DNA of 64,000 nucleotides from Odontesthes bonariensis (GCF_027942865.1 NC_134514.1:4564115-4628114), one strand, 5' to 3'. Positions 1 to 11,561 are shown, numbered from the stretch's first letter. Numbers and translations: made by a program. Notes: generated by a model not told the origin, from the letters alone.

Positions 1-998
1 GTACGTTTCTTGTTGTGTTTTGATGATTTTGTTCTGATATTTATTATTTGTGTTGGTTTTAGGAGCGATTTTAGACACAGCCAATGTGTCATAAATAACC
101 TTACAACTGAACTTTGTAACTGTAGAGAATCAGCAGGCGTGTGAGACTGAACCATGACTAACATTAGCTTTTCAAATTTGATGTGAGTCATAGCAGCCAG
201 AACTCAGGGAGGCAGAAGATGAGGCAGCTTTCTGGATGAGTTGTTGTGATTGAGGTGTGTATTTGGGGACTTGAGTGGGGGAGCTTCAGCATCATGGATG
301 GGAGCTGGACTGATTTCCCCTGGTAGGAAACAATTAGATTTTTCTGTGAGAACCCTGCAGTGGCTCAGAAAAGAGAAGAGGTTTGAGGGCTGGTGCTGTA
401 AAATGTATCCTCTCATTAACAGGTCATGAAATGTGTGATACCAGCTCCGCCGCCCTCTTGTGAGGGTTCATCACCTGCTTCTTGCATAATGCATCCAGCA
501 GCTCTGCCCTCCAAACGACGATAACACACACAAACAGATAACAGATCTCAGCAGAGAGATGGAGGCTCATTCTCTCCCTCTGATGTCTTGAATACCAATT
601 TGAAAACGCAAAATGAATGTTGGTTGAGGTTTTGTGTCCCTTCATGATAGTGACATTTTGTCACTGACCTCCAGACCTTCGTGTGGTTTTAGAAGCCAAT
701 TATGTGGAAGAAAAGCAGCTCAGACTGGGATTTCTGTGCTTCCTGGTTACAGATTGAGGTCTCTCCTTTTAGTCAGTAACTTCTCCCCTCTTTCAAGATA
801 TAACTAACTTTCTCAATTTTGTTTCTGTCCTGCGCTGTCCATTGCTCCCCCGGGGCAAGATGCATTAGACTGTTTAAATTCACAGCTGAAAAGTCCGTTC
901 AGTGGCAAACCGTGGCACTTAAAACTGTTCTTACAACCATGAGATAAAAGGCATTGACAGAGAGAACAAAATCTACTTGGATGTTGACGAAAGTATCG

Positions 999-1047
999 AT
1001 GGATGGATGGACGGATGGACGGATGGACGGATGGATGGATGGAAGGT
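999..1047. repeat. GGAT/GGAC tetranucleotide microsatellite
   Basis: About twelve consecutive four-base units, mostly GGAT and GGAC. The short reading frames on both strands across it (histidine/proline or aspartate/glycine rich) are products of the repeat. Confidence 0.9.
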
Positions 1048-1846
1048 GAAACGTCCATGCGCCTCACTGAAAAAGGAAATATGGGGGATATATATTTGGC
1101 TTTATATATTTTATATATATATATATCTTCTTTACATGTGGCCCCTATAAGTTCTCTGACATGGAAAAAGAATACATCAGCCTCTTTGTGTATCGTTGAA
1201 ACTGAAACTCACAAACTTGCTTCTCTTTTGATGACTGATATCATCAGATCTGACCGAAGTCTCTTTTAGGAAACCCAAATGAGAAATATCATTTCAGGAA
1301 TTCAGTTGGATTAAAACATGATAAGTTTCTCCCCCCTGCTTTGCTGATTCTCTTGCTCCTCAGCTGGATGTGAAATACAAAATCTGTCACAAATGAAGTG
1401 TGTTTTCACACAGGCTGGAATGTCAGGGTGTCGTATCCTGCAGCTCACTTTGAAGAAAACATGTTTCTTTAGACATGTTCCACTGGAACAGATGAAAACG
1501 AAGACGACAGAACTTTCTTCTTTTCCTCCAGGCTTGTACCAGAAATGTGTTTATACACGATGTGTGTGAGTGCATGAACAGGTTGGATTGTCACTGAACA
1601 AACAATAATAAGCTGCAAGGAGCTTTTTGCCCGAAGGCACTTGTTGTAAAGTCAATATCTGTGAAACTGAGCGTCATCATTTTGTATCCACCGGTACCCT
1701 GAGAAATAAAATAAATTCATAACACATACGAGAGGAATGTTGAGAGGAAAATGAATTTCTGCTTTAAGAAGCAATACAGCTAAAACTGTTTGGGGCGGGT
1801 GATAAAGGCACCTGTGGAGATCCCAAACAATAAAATCAACTCAATT

Positions 1847-1959
1847 CCTCAGAACGTCAGAACTTGGCAGTTTTTCTTTCTGAGAAAGCGTTTATGATGC
1901 TCCTTGATGTGTTTTTTAAGCCGTTATCTAAACACACAGCTTTGTAACTTCCTGGAGTA
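1847..1959. repeat. Local direct repeat, member 1
   Basis: About 112 bases recur in the same orientation at 4610-4721 with roughly 90 percent identity by eye. Both members begin at CCTCA(G/A)AACGTCAGAACTTGG and end at CTTCCTGGAGTA. The pair flanks the Tc1/L2 nest and the 20-bp minisatellite. It could be a local duplication or two copies of an unnamed repeat. Confidence 0.75.
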
Positions 1960-2284
1960 TCACCAGAGTCGAGGTTTGTGTCATAAAATAATCAGTTTAT
2001 AAAGAGCCTGAGTGTGGATACACTTTAATCTTTTGTGTTGAGAAAAATAAGCAAACATAAATGCAAACCTGTCTATGAATATGTTGCTAAAAAACACCCA
2101 AATGTACAGCCTGTACAGTCGTGGTGAGATTTAGAAGCCATTGGTGGGCAGGTGGGTTTCTTCACATCTAATCTACACCCACCGGCCACTTCATCAGGAA
2201 CACCTGTTCAATCACCTGTTCACACAAACAGCTGATCAGCCAATCGCATGGCCGCAGCTCAGTGCATTTATATCATGTAGAGGT

Positions 2285-3250
2285 CAAATCAAGTCAAAGT
2301 GAAATTTATTTGTAGCACATTTCATTTACAAAACAATTCAAAGTGCTTCACATAAAATAAAAGCATTGCAGCAAGGAGTATAAGAAGAAGTAAGAGAAAC
2401 AAATAAAATAATTCAAATGAATTTAAAGACAAGCAACAGTCCAGATAATTTCAAAGATATCGTGCAGATTTCATGCATAGACACGTGAGAACAGAAATGT
2501 TTTTAACCTGGATTTAAAAATGTCTCCATTTGGTGAAAGTTTAATCTCCACTGGCAGTTTGTTCCACTTGTTTGCAGCATAACAGCTAAATGCTGCTTCT
2601 CCATGTTTAGTCTGGACTCTGGACTGGACCAGCTGACCTGAGTCCTTGGATCTAAGAGCTCTGCTAGCAGCAGCGTTCTGGATGAGCTGCAGATGTTTAA
2701 TGCTCTTTGTGGGAAGTCCAGTTAAAAGAGCGTTACAGTGATGGAGTCTACTGGAGATGAATGCATGGATGAGTTTCTCCTGGTCTGTTTGGGAGAGGAA
2801 ACCTTTAATTCTGTTGATGTTTCTGAGGTGGTAAAAAGCTGCCTTGGTGACAGCTTTGATGTGGCTGCTGAAAGTCAGATCTGAGTCTATCAACACTCCG
2901 AGGTTACCAACTTGGTCAGTGATTGTAAGGGCCCGAGTCTCAAGATATTTACCAACGCTGACCCTCTTCTCTTTGCTCCCAAACAGAATGATCTCAGTTT
3001 TGTCTTCATTTAATTGTAGAAAATTCTCTCTCATCCAGGTGTTTACTTCCTCCAGACACTGACACAGTACGTCTGCTGGGCTGCAGTCGTCCGGTGACAG
3101 AGACACATAAAGTTGTGTATTGTCTGCATAACTGTGATAATTGATGTTAAAGTTCTGCAATATCTGACCCAAAGGGAGCATATACAAGTTAAACAGAAGA
3201 GGTCCAAGAATTGAACCCTGGGGGACTCCACAAGTCATGGCCACTCACTC
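2285..3250 (-). pseudogene. L2-type LINE, 5'-truncated reverse transcriptase
   Basis: An open frame of 257 codons (2471-3244) covers the back half of a non-LTR reverse transcriptase. It has [14 protein letters not shown] near residue 5 and the catalytic motif as YADN near residue 40, where active enzymes have YADD. The thumb and C-terminal region follow, ending with the KWNKLPVEI block typical of fish L2 elements. The 3' tail at 2285-2345 has the usual fish L2 end (AAGTGCTTCACATAAAA on the plus strand). It starts abruptly inside the polymerase domain, as expected for 5' truncation during insertion, and it splits the Tc1 element. Confidence 0.85.
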
Positions 3251-3306
3251 ATATTCATTCAGCAGGTGGTGAAGACAACCTGCTGAAGTTCAAACCGAGC
3301 ATCAGA

Positions 3307-3444
3307 ATGGGGAAGAACGGGGATTTAAGGGACTTTGAACGTGGCATGATTGTTGGTGTCAGACGGGCTGGTCTGAATATGTCAGAAACTGCTGATCTGC
3401 TGGGATTTTCACCCACAACCATCTTTGGGGTTCACAGAGAATAG
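3307..3444 (+). pseudogene. Tc1-like transposase, N-terminal helix-turn-helix fragment
   Basis: Forty-five codons from MGKNGDLRDFERGMIVG to a stop match the paired-like DNA-binding head of Tc1/mariner transposases (ARR..G.S.SE.A...GFS..T). Homology continues in other frames to about 3700, so the frame is broken. No DDE catalytic region is present. Confidence 0.8.
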
Positions 3445-3920
3445 TCCGAAAAGGAGAAAATATCCAGTGAAAATGCCTTGTTGGTGTGAGAGGTCAGAGG
3501 AGAATGGGCAGACTGGTTCCAGGTGACAGGAAGGCAACAGGAACTCAAATAAGCGCTCGTTCCAACCAAGGAATGCAGAATAGCATCTCTGAACGTGCAA
3601 CACGTGGAACCTTGAAGAAGATGGGCTGCAGCAGCAGGAGACCTCACCAGGTGACACTCCTGTCAGCTAACAACAGAAAACTGAGGCAATAATTCACTCA
3701 GGCTAGTGCTTAATTAGTAAATCACAAGGTTTCCTTACAGAAAACGGTGCTGAAAACAACTGACAATGATGTGGGACTTACAAGCTTTCATTTCAAATAA
3801 TATCCATGGTATAAATGTTATGACAATAATTTACAATTATTTTAGGCTATACTGCACAGCACAGGCTGGCGGGCCTCCTGCCCTGCTGCTGCCGCAGTAC
3901 CGGCCTCCTGCCCCGGCTTG

Positions 3921-4086
3921 GCTAGCTGCCGGTGAAGTTGGCTAGCTGCCGGTGAAGTTGGCTAGCTGCCGGTGAAGTTGGCTAACTGTCGGTGAAGTTG
4001 GCTAGCTGTCGGTGAAGTTGGCTAGCTGTCGGTGAAGTTGGCTAGCTGTCGGTGAAGTTGGCTAGCTGTTGGTGAAGTTGGCTAGC
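3921..4086. repeat. 20-bp minisatellite, about 8.3 units
   Basis: Eight full units of GCTAGCTGYCGGTGAAGTTG in perfect 20-base register, followed by a partial unit. Later units share T at base 9, so the array grew by serial duplication. It abuts the transposase-head fragment at 4082-4300. Confidence 0.95.
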
Positions 4087-4300
4087 GGCTGCGGCGCTGC
4101 AGCCGGTTTTGCTCGTCAGCATGACCGCTGCAACTGCCCTCGTCGCCGCTTGTCGTGGCATTTCTGACTCGTTTCGAAGCGTCACGCAACTCTTCCTTCT
4201 TTTTGAAAAAAGACAGTAAACTCAACTGTCTTTTTGACATGTTTGCATTGAAAAGGTAACTCTTTGTTCCTCTCTGCTGCTTGCTCCCCAGATGCCGCAA
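4082..4300 (-). pseudogene. Possible hAT (ZMYM-like) transposase N-terminal fragment
   Basis: A 72-codon frame contains MSKRQLSLLSFFKKK, which resembles the N-terminal MSKR...FF.KK tag of fish hAT/zinc-finger MYM-type transposase-like proteins. No zinc finger or catalytic region follows, and the frame runs into the minisatellite. The call rests on one short motif only. Confidence 0.35.
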
Positions 4301-4609
4301 ATTTCAAAAGTTTGTCTGCGAAGCGGGGTTTGATGGCCAGTAGTTTTCAGTGCATCAACAACAGATCTCAGAATCTTTCAAATGACGTTGTTTTATCTTA
4401 ATAAACAACATTAAATTCATGGGATTTGATGGGAATATTATTGTTTTATTTCATACATTTTTTTAAACTTTGTTTTAATATTAATATTTTTTTTATACGA
4501 GAGGTACCGGATCAGCCCAAATAAGTCCCGGAACACAGGCAGCCCAAAACCATCTGACGAGACTAAATTTAAGCCGAATTAGTGACGGAACGGAACGGAA
4601 AGTAACTTT

Positions 4610-4721
4610 CCTCAAAACGTCAGAACTTGGTGTGTTTCTTTCTGAGAAAGCATTTATGATGCTCCTTGATGTGCTTTTCATGCCGTGATCTAAACACACA
4701 GTTTTGTAACTTCCTGGAGTA
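4610..4721. repeat. Local direct repeat, member 2
   Basis: Second member of the 112-base repeat described at 1847-1959, same orientation. It is followed by an AT-rich stretch with repeated TAGTTAATT motifs. Confidence 0.75.
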
Positions 4722-6018
4722 AAATTCCATAAACGAGTTCATTAATAAACTAGTTAATTAGTTAATTAACTAGTTAATTCCATTAACTTAGTTAATGGAA
4801 ATTTAACCTTTTTACACAAGATTAACATTCAGACAATCAGCACAACTGTCTCCAACATGGAGGAATGAGAAAAACAAAGTGAAATGATTCTCAGAAAGAT
4901 GTGTCGTTGAGGCCGTTGCACATGCATAAAAGTAATAATCCTCTTTTTCTTTGCACGTGCAAGTCTTATCAGAGTCCAACCAAAGGACAGAGGTTACTCA
5001 CCATCCTTGGATAAGCAAATCCTCTTTTAGTTTAATTTAGAATTATCACTCATTAGCTGAAGGGAGGTGTCATTGGTTGATACGGTGGATTAAAAAACGC
5101 CTACTCTTAGTTTTTATCTCGACTGTTTCTCTATTGTGTCGAACCGAGGAGCCGAGGATGGAAAGTGGAGACAGTAAGGCAAAGATGGAGGCCGGAGGGA
5201 GATAAAGAAACCGCACTTATCTAACTGTAATGACTGAAAATGAGACAAAAATTCAAAGGAAAGCTCATTTTTTTGTCCTCATTTCAAAGGGGGAAAAGAC
5301 CAAGAGACTACTTTTTATCGCAGTTTCACAAAAGTATGAACAATGTTTATCACCATTTTAAAACTTGGGAGAAAAGAGGTAGAAGTGAAAGAGTCCTTTA
5401 AAAGAGAAGGTTTTATCACAGATTCAGATAAGTTTTTCAGTGGCTTTAAATTATTAAAAATGGAGTTTATGAGAGAAAAATCAGAATTTTCCTAATTATT
5501 ATTATCTGTATTTATGCAGTATTTATTCAAAACAAAAAATCCAAATGAATGGCAGATGGATTCAAACCGGGTGCACCTGTGACATTTAATTTCAGTTCAG
5601 TTCAGCTTGAGGCACTTCAAAGACACAGTCCAATTCAAACCAATTACAATCACAATTACAAAATTAAACGGAGTAGTTTTAAATCACGAGCGGTAAGTTT
5701 CCTAAATTTGGGCTCTGAGAATAGGCCCCATGATTAAAAATATGCTGACCTTTCAACATAAGCATCTCTCAGTCTTATTATCTCCCCTGCTCCCTCCTGA
5801 AGGAACAATATTGAACGGCCTGTATTTCAATATTTGCTGCTAAAGCCCTTTTTTTCTGCTCATCTGCCCCCAACACCTACAACTTTAATTACATCGAAAC
5901 CAGCAGTTTCGATGATGTAATGAAATTTTGAGAGCAGAATCGATCATTGGACCACTGTTCTACATTTTTTCCCCAGGCAGACTCAAAGCAGATCCTCAGC
6001 CACTCTGGTATTCCTTGT
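4722..6018. other. Non-coding stretch
   Basis: AT-rich DNA without a supported gene. A short TTCAGTTCAGTTCAGC segment near 5590 followed by GGCACTTC resembles the 3' tail of a fish LINE/SINE, but is too short to assign. Confidence 0.5.
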
Positions 6019-6815
6019 AAGTGTCACGTTCATGGGGTTTTCCCCATGTTTTTAGTTTCATGTGTATATCATGTGTTAGTTTTTAAGTCCATGTTTAGTT
6101 AAGTTTTGCCATGTTTTAGTTTTGCCATTGTTTTTCCCTCACTTCAGTTCATTAGTTTCACTCATGTCACCTGCATTCATTGTCCCCAGCTGCAGCCATT
6201 CACCAATCACTCCCAGATCAGTATTTAGTTTCCAGGTTTCACCATTTGTTTTGTGAAATCCTTCTCTGTTTTTCACCTGCCTAAGCTAAGCCTAAACCTA
6301 AGCCTAAGCTAAGCCTAAGCTAAGCCTAAGCTAAGCCTAAACTAAGCCTAAACCTAAGCCTAAGCTAAGCCTAAACTAAGCCTAAACCTAAGCCTAAGCT
6401 AAGCCTAAGCTAAGCCTAAGCTAAGCCTAAACTAAGCCTAAACCTAAGCCTAAGCTAAGCCTAAGCTAAGCCTAAACTAAGCCTAAGCTAAGCCTAAGCT
6501 AAGCCAAAGCTAAGCCAAAGCTAAGCCAAAGCTAAGCCAAAGCTAAGCCTAAACTAAGCCAAAGCTAAGCCAAAGCTAAGCCTAAAGCTAAGCCTAAGCT
6601 AAGCCAAAGCTAAGCCTAAGCTAAGCCTGTCTTTTCATGCCATGTCTAGTCATTTGTTTTGTTTTTGTCAGTCATGGTTGTATTCATGTTTTGTCCCACA
6701 GCTTAGTTTTCTTCAGCAGTGCTTTGTTTTGACTTTTTTAGTTTTTTTATGAATAAACCAAGTTTGCTTCTCACCTCTGAGTCCGTGTCCTGCCAGACCC
6801 CAACTCTGACAGTTA
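6019..6815 (+). repeat. Unassigned interspersed repeat enclosing a minisatellite
   Basis: The segment begins around GTGTCACGTTCATGGGG and ends around GAATAAACC...CCCCAACTCTGACAG. Similar T-rich tails with AATAAA occur repeatedly in fish genomes (recall, not a search). No reading frame or clear terminal repeat is visible, so class is left open. Confidence 0.4.
6280..6628. repeat. 11-bp CCTAAGCTAAG minisatellite
   Basis: About 30 units near 11 bases long, mainly GCCTAAGCTAA, with GCCTAAACTAA, GCCAAAGCTAA and 12-base variants. The variants are interspersed, which suggests unequal exchange. It looks telomere-like (CCTAA), but the register is 11, not 6. Confidence 0.95.
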
Positions 6816-8563
6816 GAGATGGAAAGAACTTTTGCTGTCATTATGTTAGTGTTGCAGATGGAAACTGAGGCCATTCTCTAGCATTTATGTCAGCTCTGTT
6901 CCCAGAGTACGGCACATAGACGACTTATTTATGGGACATAGCTGTGCTTCTGAACTGCCACAATAAAAAAAATGCTTTTTCACAATCATTGTGGCGATTT
7001 TAATAGCAAGGAGCACTAAAACTAAGTCTGAAATCGATGTATGTCACTGCATTCTGTGCTGGGTTACTGGCTCATTCCCCATCACATAGGCTCATTTTAT
7101 CATCAGAAAGGACTTTGATCTCAGTACAGTGTACACCAATGGAAGAATAATTGGACTCCAGAGAAGATTTTTGTCCTCTAATTTCATTATTTTCCTTTGA
7201 CTGTGCGAACATGTCAGCTGGAGGGACCTGTCCTCCACCGGAGAACTGTCAGCCGATGCCTGAGAGAAGAAAGACAGAAGAAAAATTTGAACCCCTCAGA
7301 CCCGATGTGACATGAGTGCTTTTACCTTTCAAGCCTGCTGCAAGGTCAAAGTCAATCATCTGTGATACAAGCTGATTTTATTTAATTTTATTTGCCGGAT
7401 TTCTGCCACCGGCAGCGGCCTGAGAGTGTAAAGCGTTCTCTTCACTCTGACCTTGCAGCGTGTGAGCACTTACCGGGACTTGAGCTGACTGAGGTTATTG
7501 AAGCTTTAACCCTGATTTCTTTCAGGCTGAAGTCTTGCTCTCACATTCCCACTGTGTGCACTGCCTTGTGTCAGATGCTTTACTGCAGCAGGCATAACTA
7601 ATTCAGAAATTCAATGCACAAGGCGATGCACGCTGTGAGAGTGCTACTAAAAGTCATGTTTCCTGGTGGACATTAATGTGCCTCTAAGCTTAAGTTTATC
7701 AGACTTTTTTATTTCTTGTGGTAAATTTGGGGTATTTTTTCCAGGTATCAGTTTAATTTCCCCTCCAATTTACGCATCATTGTTCTCAATCAATAACCTC
7801 TTTGTCTGATTTCTCCGAGCCAATCGGGTCGCAGCCAACATTCCTTAAAAGCATAAATAAATCCGCTGGTTGCGTGTGCTCTTGATCATGGTTACATATC
7901 CTTTTATCTTCGGGGCTGTTCAGCCGAGTGCTTCCAGGTGACAGAGGGTTGTATCACTGAGCCCTTTTTAATGATTCCCTATCCTGACCCAGCTGCAGAG
8001 CAACAAAAATAGGTTCAATGTGCCCTTTACAAAAAAAACCTTGACAAAAGTGACAGCCACGATCCTGAAAACCCACTTCACCTGCCTCCAGGAGCTCACG
8101 GTTGGCCCAGACTGAGCCTGAAGAGTCATCTCAGCGTGGGTTGTGCTCCATAACGAAGCCACCATCCAGAGGGAGAGGGCCTGTCACCCAGTAAAGCCCT
8201 GATGTTGTCAGTCCCATCACTCTGGATCATTCTGTTGGCAGGGACATGAGAGAGGCTGCCATCCAGCAAATGAACTAATTAACATACAAAAGAACATGCA
8301 GGGTTACCCTTCTTCTTGAGTTTCACTTTTTTGATTGAGTATTTTGTGTTCAATGTTCAGTTTTCAGTATTAAATAACGTGTTGGTGCAAATTTCCCATC
8401 AAGTTTTCATTAAGGTGACTGAGATCATCTAAAAGTAATTTCAGTGGGAGGAATATTTCCTTTTTCCTGTAAAATCAACATCAGTTGAGGCAACTGATTA
8501 ATTTTAGCACTTGAAACATATATATTAGTCTCATATAGTCATCATACACTCACCGGTGTGAGT
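6816..8563. other. Non-coding stretch
   Basis: No gene, RNA or clear repeat recognised. Short open frames here have no domain signature. Confidence 0.5.
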
Positions 8564-8599
8564 ATGCGTAATGTGGAGTAACGTATCCACATTACGCAT
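8564..8599. repeat. Perfect 14-bp inverted repeat (hairpin)
   Basis: ATGCGTAATGTGGA at 8564-8577 is exactly reverse-complemented at 8586-8599 with an 8-base spacer GTAACGTA. It lies just outside the hAT relic that follows and has no T-run after it. Confidence 0.9.
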
Positions 8600-8718
8600 G
8601 ATCAACCAAGCTATTTAACCATCTGAACACAACTGTTGGGCTTAGCAGCAGAGTAAAGGACGCGTTAACTCGTCCATTATCTAACGCCGCTAAATATTTT
8701 ACCGCGCATTAACGCAGG

Positions 8719-8918
8719 TTTTTTTTTTATTTTGGGCTTTTGTGCCTTTAATGGATAGGAAAGTTTAGAGAGATAGGAAGCAGGGGGCAGAGAGAGGGGG
8801 AACAACATGCAGCACAGGGCCGTCTGATGTGGGACTCGAACCGGGGCCCGCTGCACCGAGGACTGTAGCCTCTGTACATGGGGCGCCTGCTCAGCCCACT
8901 ACGCCACGGACCCCCCCT
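8719..8918 (-). mobile_element. tRNA-derived SINE
   Basis: On the minus strand a tRNA-like head has an A box TGGCGTAGTGG (8896-8906) and a B box GGTTCGAGTCC (8832-8842) at internal-promoter spacing. A non-tRNA body and a T-rich/A-rich tail follow at the low-coordinate end. It interrupts the hAT relic, so it is the younger insertion. Confidence 0.85.
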
Positions 8919-9036
8919 GTTTTATTATTTATTTTATTATTGTAAAAGTCTGTTGCTCACAGGCTTTTATTTTGTAAAAGTCTGCTGCTGTCTGCTGTGG
9001 AACAGGAAAAGAAAGTAATCGGCGGATCCACCAAAC

Positions 9037-9342
9037 ATGGAGAAGGGTACGGAACTTTTACTCGGCCATTTTCATTTTAAAGTTCTTCCAGACGGCGGAG
9101 TCGACAGAACTAAAGTCATCTGTAAACACTGCCAAGTTGAATTGTCTTCTCAGCGTAGTAGTTCCAGTCTAAAATATCACTTAAAGGCAAAACACACAAC
9201 TGATAGCAGCAAGTCATTCAAGGAAACAGACAGTGGAGCGAGGCTTCTACATAAAAACTACAGAAAGATGCTGATGTTAAAAGTGTGTTTGCACAACAAA
9301 TGTTATGGCACTTTCATTCATATGGCAGCACATTTAAAATAA
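9037..9342 (+). pseudogene. BED zinc-finger fragment of a hAT transposase (ZBED1-like head)
   Basis: The frame encodes 101 residues. Residues about 27-54 form a BED finger: CKHC, then a spacer, then HLKAKH (C-x2-C ... H-x4-H). BED fingers of hAT transposases bind the element ends. After about residue 75 the protein loses similarity and stops within the element's right end, with no RNase-H-like catalytic domain. The start is supported by the position of the finger in relatives. Probably a non-functional leftover of an internally deleted element. Confidence 0.7.
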
Positions 9343-9478
9343 AACTAAATGCTAAAAGCTATACGCTACTTTTGGATTCATTTTTGGATTTTGCGTACAA
9401 ATGCGATTAATCGTGATTAATCAGGGAAATCATGAGATTAATTAGATTAAACATTTTAATCGTTGCCCAGCTCTATAA

Positions 9479-11283
9479 AGAACACAACGATATTACTGCT
9501 TACCTGTGCATATCTCGATTTAAAGGAGAAGACGGCGTGGCTTGGCGATTGAACGCATTTATTATTTCATCAGAAATAACGCTACGCCAGGTTGGCAGGT
9601 GCAGGTGTCGCAACGCATCGTCAGACGGCAATTTTTTGGGTGTGCCAGCTGCCTCTTTGGGTGGCACCGGCACACCCTGGTACACTCGTGGCTACGCCAT
9701 TGGTCTCATCATGTGAAGTCCACTATCCAAAGTAAGTAATTAAAGATAAATAAGTTACCGTCACATATACACACTTTTACCATCTGCGTTAAAATGAGCA
9801 AATTCACATCTGGATTAAAAAAGATTTAAGTGTGCCAACAAAGCTCTCTGAGTGTACAGACATCTCATCCTCTCCTTCCACTGAAGAAACGTATAAATGC
9901 TGTCCTTTAATTGATCATCAGTAACCACAGATGTCATGCCTGTGAAATGTTTAAGTAGCAGCAGCAGCAGTCTTTCACCTTTAAGCACAACATTTCTAAT
10001 TTCCTACACATTAGTCCTCATTTAGGTTTAGTCAAAGCTGTTGGTTTTTGCATAATTGTCTCATTAGAGAAGAATGCACATCCGTGAAGCTTGTTCTACT
10101 CTCGCTCTCTATAGTTGTCTTCCACACTTGGCACCTACCTGCCAAGGAGCTATTTTAATGTTCATAAAAATTTTAGTTCAATTTCATTTTCAGGTTGATC
10201 TTGGGAAACAAAACTTAATTTCCTGTTAATCATCTTCCAAGTGGTTCTCGGATGTGTTCTGCTACCAGATTATCTCTTGGTTTTGTAGATAACAGCACAT
10301 TTATGACCTCAAGCTGTGACAATGAAGGATTTTACTGCACGCTATAAAACTAAGTGATGCACCAATCACACCAAAACAGGGAAAGGGGCAGAAGATGGTC
10401 CTTTAAAAACATGCAAAGGAACAAAAATAGGTAATATATCAGTGCAGGTGTAAGAGGATAAATGAAGAACATTGAAAGTGGAAGGTGAGAAAAGAGAGGA
10501 AAACAAAAAGAGTATCAAATGAACAGAAAAGTCATAAGAAAAGAGAGACATGAAGAAGTAGACTGAGGTTAGTAAGAACAGAATAAATAAGGATGACAGG
10601 GGACAGAGAGCCAAAATAAAAATGATGTTGTCAGCCAGTTCGGTCTCAGGGGAAAAGCCACAGACCCAAAGACTATGACAATGCTGACATCTAGTGGAAG
10701 GAAATCTAATAGCAGCCATTTACCTTTCCTTTCCCTCTCCGTATCATGAAACTGCCCCATTTTCATCTCCAGCTGCAGAAGCTAAAATAGACTAAAAAGT
10801 ATCAGCCACAGATTTCATAATGATCACATGCTGCAGTGCAGATCATAAAGATGGAGAACCATCCCTTTTCAGGGGGGTAACTCGTTGAAAACAGTTATTT
10901 ATTTCATCCTAAACAGAGTTTACAGTCTCTGTTTTTCCTTGTTATTTTTCTTTCTGCCATTACTTACAGCTTTTGGAAAGCAGGTGAGTTCTTTCCCCTC
11001 GCTCCACTACATTTGCTTTCCACAAAGCGGAGTGACTTTAGGGACAGTTCGCCTCTTTTGACATGAAGCTGTATGACATCCCATATCAGCAACATCATTT
11101 ATGAACATCTTCTTACCCCCTGCTGCGTCCTGTGAGCAGAGTTCCAGCCTCGTTTTGGTGTTGATGAAGGTAGTCCGGCTAGTTTGCTAGGGTCCCAAAT
11201 ATAAAGCGTCTTGCTTCTCAAAACAATATGCGTTCAACAGAGTAATATATTTGCATCACAAAATCATTCTCCAGGAAAAAGTC
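9479..11283. other. Non-coding stretch
   Basis: No supported gene. Short frames near 9500-9740 and 10370-10770 lack domains; the second is the complement of a purine-rich tract. Confidence 0.5.
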
Positions 11284-11452
11284 AGACCTCATAATCGCTT
11301 GGCCCTATTTTCTCTCCCTTCGTATCACTGCCTGCTGTGCAGACCGAAGTGCAGACTGAGCAGCAAACACAGTAACAGGCGCGGCTATCGCTAGGTGGCT
11401 GAACGCATTGATAAAAAGGGAGAGAAAATAGAGCCAAGCGATTGTGAGGTCT
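11284..11452. repeat. Inverted repeat with 37-base arms
   Basis: The arm at 11284-11320 (AGACCTCATAATCGCTTGG...) matches the reverse complement of 11416-11452 with two mismatches. A 95-base spacer separates them. It has the form of a foldback or MITE-like element; no target duplication is evident. Confidence 0.85.
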
Positions 11453-11459
11453 GAAGCAT

Positions 11460-11561
11460 AACTGGACATTATCATGACATGGCCATTTTAAAGGTTCAAA
11501 GTCCTGCAGAAGCTGTTTAATCTCTGTGATGACACTTAGTGGCACAAACATGAAACAGCAG
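11460..11561. repeat. Dispersed repeat, member 1
   Basis: About 100 bases (AAAGGTTCAAAGTCCTGCAG core) recur in inverted orientation at 28922-29025 and 45783-45890. This links the upstream region to the duplicated units by a common repeat family. No class assigned. Confidence 0.8.

Larger units (their letters stand above)
1..2172. other. Non-coding stretch with no recognisable gene
   Basis: Only short chance reading frames occur here, none with a recognisable domain or splice context. Apart from a GGAT/GGAC microsatellite near base 1000, a TA-rich tract near 1110 and one member of a local direct repeat near 1850, I see nothing to annotate. Confidence 0.6.
2173..3708 (+). mobile_element. Tc1-like transposon remnant interrupted by a LINE
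   Basis: The left terminal segment (about 2173-2284) carries the common fish Tc1-like end with ACCCACCGGCCACTTCATCAGG. The transposase part resumes at about 3255-3708. Between them lies an L2-type LINE in the opposite orientation. The element stops inside the transposase region, so it lacks the catalytic half and the right inverted repeat. It is a dead copy that predates the LINE insertion. Confidence 0.8.
8620..9478 (+). mobile_element. hAT element relic carrying a BED-finger exon
   Basis: The right end carries CTGGGCAACGATTAAAATG read from the minus strand, a usual end of fish hAT elements with an internal BED finger. The left part has GCGCATTAACGCAGG, into which a SINE has inserted. Only the N-terminal BED exon survives; the catalytic hAT region is absent. 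The exact left end and target duplication are not resolved. Confidence 0.6.

Noticed and set aside
813-1269. Histidine- or aspartate-rich frames near 1000
   Set aside because: Translation of the GGAT microsatellite.
3921-4086. CRISPR-like array
   Set aside because: Units are contiguous without spacers and the DNA is vertebrate.
6280-6628. Interstitial telomere
   Set aside because: Period is 11, not the 6-base TTAGGG repeat.
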